Shown here: positions 62,301 to 64,000 of the stretch, piece after piece | Layout of the letters: each line of letters starts with the position of its first letter | How positions within the stretch are numbered: position 1 is the first letter of the stretch | NCBI GenBank assembly: GCA_963277665.1 | Contig: OY728165.1 | Location: 1,151,556,050-1,151,620,049 of the forward strand | Length of the DNA: 64,000 nucleotides | Direction of reading: 5' to 3' | From: Viscum album | Lineage: Eukaryota; Streptophyta; Magnoliopsida; Santalales; Viscaceae | Notes under the pieces: generated by a model | What the model was told of the DNA's origin: nothing | Seen by the model: the letters and a program-made list of their open reading frames with translations, nothing else | Databases searched by the model: none | Made by a program: the position numbers and the translations under genes

Positions 62301-64000
62301 TGACCACTAAAAAATAAATGATTGTAAACATGGGGTAACACATGGAGTTTTTTCCCTAGCATATATAGCATCATCTTCTTACGAGAAGCGAATAACAAGG
62401 TGTCTTGAGTCCAGGTGCCCAACAATCCCTTGATCCTATAGATTTTACTAGTTGGAGATAAATCTATTGAAGACATAAAATATGAGTCATCTCATTCAAA
62501 AACAAGTGTCCAAAGAATGATTCACCATTACTGGTGCATTTGTAAACAGTTGTGAATAGATCAAAGACAATGGGAAACCATCTAAAAACAAGTGAACATT
62601 AAGGAAAATTTGAATGGAGGGGACAATGGGTAGAGAGTAATGATTCTTGAAATATTGAAATCAAAGGGGAAAGGGGGATAGGAAAAATGATGAATAATCT
62701 CCTCCCCCAAGTTAAGAGTGGTCCGGGAGTGGACGCGTCGAAGCATCGATCATCTAGGGCATCAAGGTGCGACGATGCGAGAGCCAGAATGAGTTCTAAA
62801 ATGTTTATTAGGTATATTTTTACCCTCATAGGTGTAGTTGCAGGGTAATTGAAGGTTTTCACCTATTTATGGAAGTCTATCAATGTTTGAGGTCTGATCC
62901 CTTTGAATTCCCCCTTTGAATTTATAAAAGATTTTGACTGAATTCAAATTTCAAATTAATTTAATATTAATTAATTGTTTTTTTATTTTTATAATAACTA
63001 TTTTTCTAGATATTAGATGGTTAATGCAGAGAATTATTATTATGGTTTGTATTTTTAGACACTGGATTTATTTTTCGGGTCTTATGATTAATTACATTGA
63101 TTCAAAATTGGTTTTCATGAATGATTTTAGTTTGGGATTAATGTTTTGTAGAATTTTTATTTGAGATAAAGTGAATTATGATGAAAAAAAGTATTTTACT
63201 ATTTAATATCTTTTAATAAATTTTGTAATTAGTTTATTCTACTATGAAAGTGATGTTCATTCTATTATAAAATGTTACAGGTGTGCATCTATTCATAAAT
63301 ATGGTTTTTGAATCGGTTTTGGGTGTGTAAAATAATGGGTTAAAATTTAATTTTTTTTATAAAGTATTAAATGGTTTGTAAAAAAAATTTAATAGTGCTA
63401 ATCATGTTTCAGAAATGGTTAGAGGAGTCTATGATTTTATAATGTACAATTTAATGTGTATCTTGTTTTTTTCATCTTATGCAGAGATGTCTTTTATCTA
63501 AATGATCATATTTTCTCTTTAAAATTTCTAGTCAATTATTTTTGCATGGTTTGTTATTATGAACATGTTTTTGAAGGTAAATTAAGTGATTTATGTATTT
63601 AAAAAGTTATACACATTATGTGATTAATGGTATTGGATCCTTTGGCCTTCGTATATGTTTTCATGATTTTTAATGGAGGGTTGTATATTTGAAATGGGTA
63701 TCAAAAGACATGTTAGGTTTCAAAAGTGGTTAGCGAATGATATTTAATGAAATGAATTATTTTTGTGAAAAAGAACGAAATCCTGTTTGGAACATTTGTA
63801 TACTATGGCTGTTTTAACATAACAATAAAAATGCACTTGGGAACATTTTGGTGAATTCATAGATTAAAGTCCCATTTGGGATTTTGAAATGGTCATTTGG
63901 AAAACCCCTATTGAGTCATATATCTTTTTCAATCGGTTGATCATGATATGGGACGGTATTCAAAATTGGACCACTTTTGGATAATATTTACTTTATGGCA
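59313..64000 (+). repeat. Element 4 3' LTR, cut by window end
   Basis: Starts TGTGAAACCTAGGTGTT and follows the left palindrome arm up to about 60120. A GC-rich patch (about 60165-60535, rich in C runs) follows, then a LINE remnant (about 61550-62862), then LTR sequence from about 62930. The last 300 bp match 56000-56280 of the 5' LTR. Without the LINE this LTR is over 3 kb. Confidence 0.6.
61550..62480 (-). pseudogene. LINE (L1-type) ORF1 remnant, copy 2
   Basis: On the minus strand near 62130-61990 the reading gives SILVDASMNQLEAIGIDIDD, then DILFYQKGLYI, then ICSSCNNLGHD, the end of DUF4283 leading to the first CCHC knuckle (both first Cys and the His kept). An open frame (61778-61554) containing NPLFYNVFNHLRKEF lies downstream. 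Upstream 62480-62140 should be the rest of DUF4283 but is hard to read; 62862-62480 may be the LINE 5' leader. No ORF2 was found down to 60950. It lies inside the element 4 3' LTR. Confidence 0.45.

Larger units (their letters stand above)
54418..64000 (+). mobile_element. Element 4: LTR element with no recognisable gene (LARD-like)
   Basis: Two diverged direct copies are seen. LTR starts at 54418 and 59313 share TAGACCATGTTTAA-type sequence through GGCACCACA and TTAGTGGAA; LTR ends at about 56000 onward and 63700 onward share GAACATTTGTATAC and TTTGGAAAACCCC. A primer site (57377) follows the first copy and a purine tract (59301) precedes the second. The inside is only about 1.9 kb and has no gag or pol motif. 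This is the plan of a non-autonomous element with long LTRs. The 3' LTR runs out of the window. Confidence 0.65.

Overview
The window is repeat DNA from a large, AT-rich plant nuclear genome. I find no host protein-coding gene, no confident host RNA gene and no CRISPR array. Almost everything I can identify is decayed retrotransposon: Ty3/gypsy elements primed by initiator-Met tRNA, with LTRs of about 2.3 to 4.7 kb or more, plus two L1-type LINE ORF1 remnants. The element types, the long LTRs and the CG-to-TG decay point to a flowering plant that purges repeats slowly. The INT C-terminus of the best-preserved element resembles the Del/Tekay chromovirus lineage. A lily-type genome is possible but unproven.

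Layout. (A) 1-4466: LTR-like sequence, including a candidate solo LTR (2222-4466) abutting a reverse transcriptase remnant. (B) 4467-28083: three nested elements. The oldest, element 5 (+), is cut inside its RNase H by element 1 (+, 5135-26243). Element 1 is cut just after its primer-binding site by element 2 (-, 8349-18439). Element 1 keeps decayed gag, protease, RT, RNase H and integrase. Element 2 has 3.74-kb LTRs but only gag inside. (C) About 28084-39900: extremely AT-rich DNA with no gene that I recognise. (D) About 39903-49785: element 3 (-), a decayed complete gypsy element whose LTR ends resemble those of element 1. (E) 49786-54003: AT-rich DNA, an LTR fragment, and LINE ORF1 copy 1 (-). 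(F) 54418 to the window end: element 4 (+), long LTRs around about 1.9 kb with no recognisable gene. Its 5' LTR carries a 1.65-kb inverted repeat (54339-55984) and its 3' LTR carries LINE ORF1 copy 2 (-).

None of these elements can encode a full protein set. Frames are broken by stops and frameshifts, and several catalytic Asp codons are changed. If element 2 or element 4 ever moved, it would have needed proteins from relatives. All identities come from reading the sequence by eye, without database searches. LTR borders are firm for elements 1 and 2 and approximate for 3, 4 and 5.
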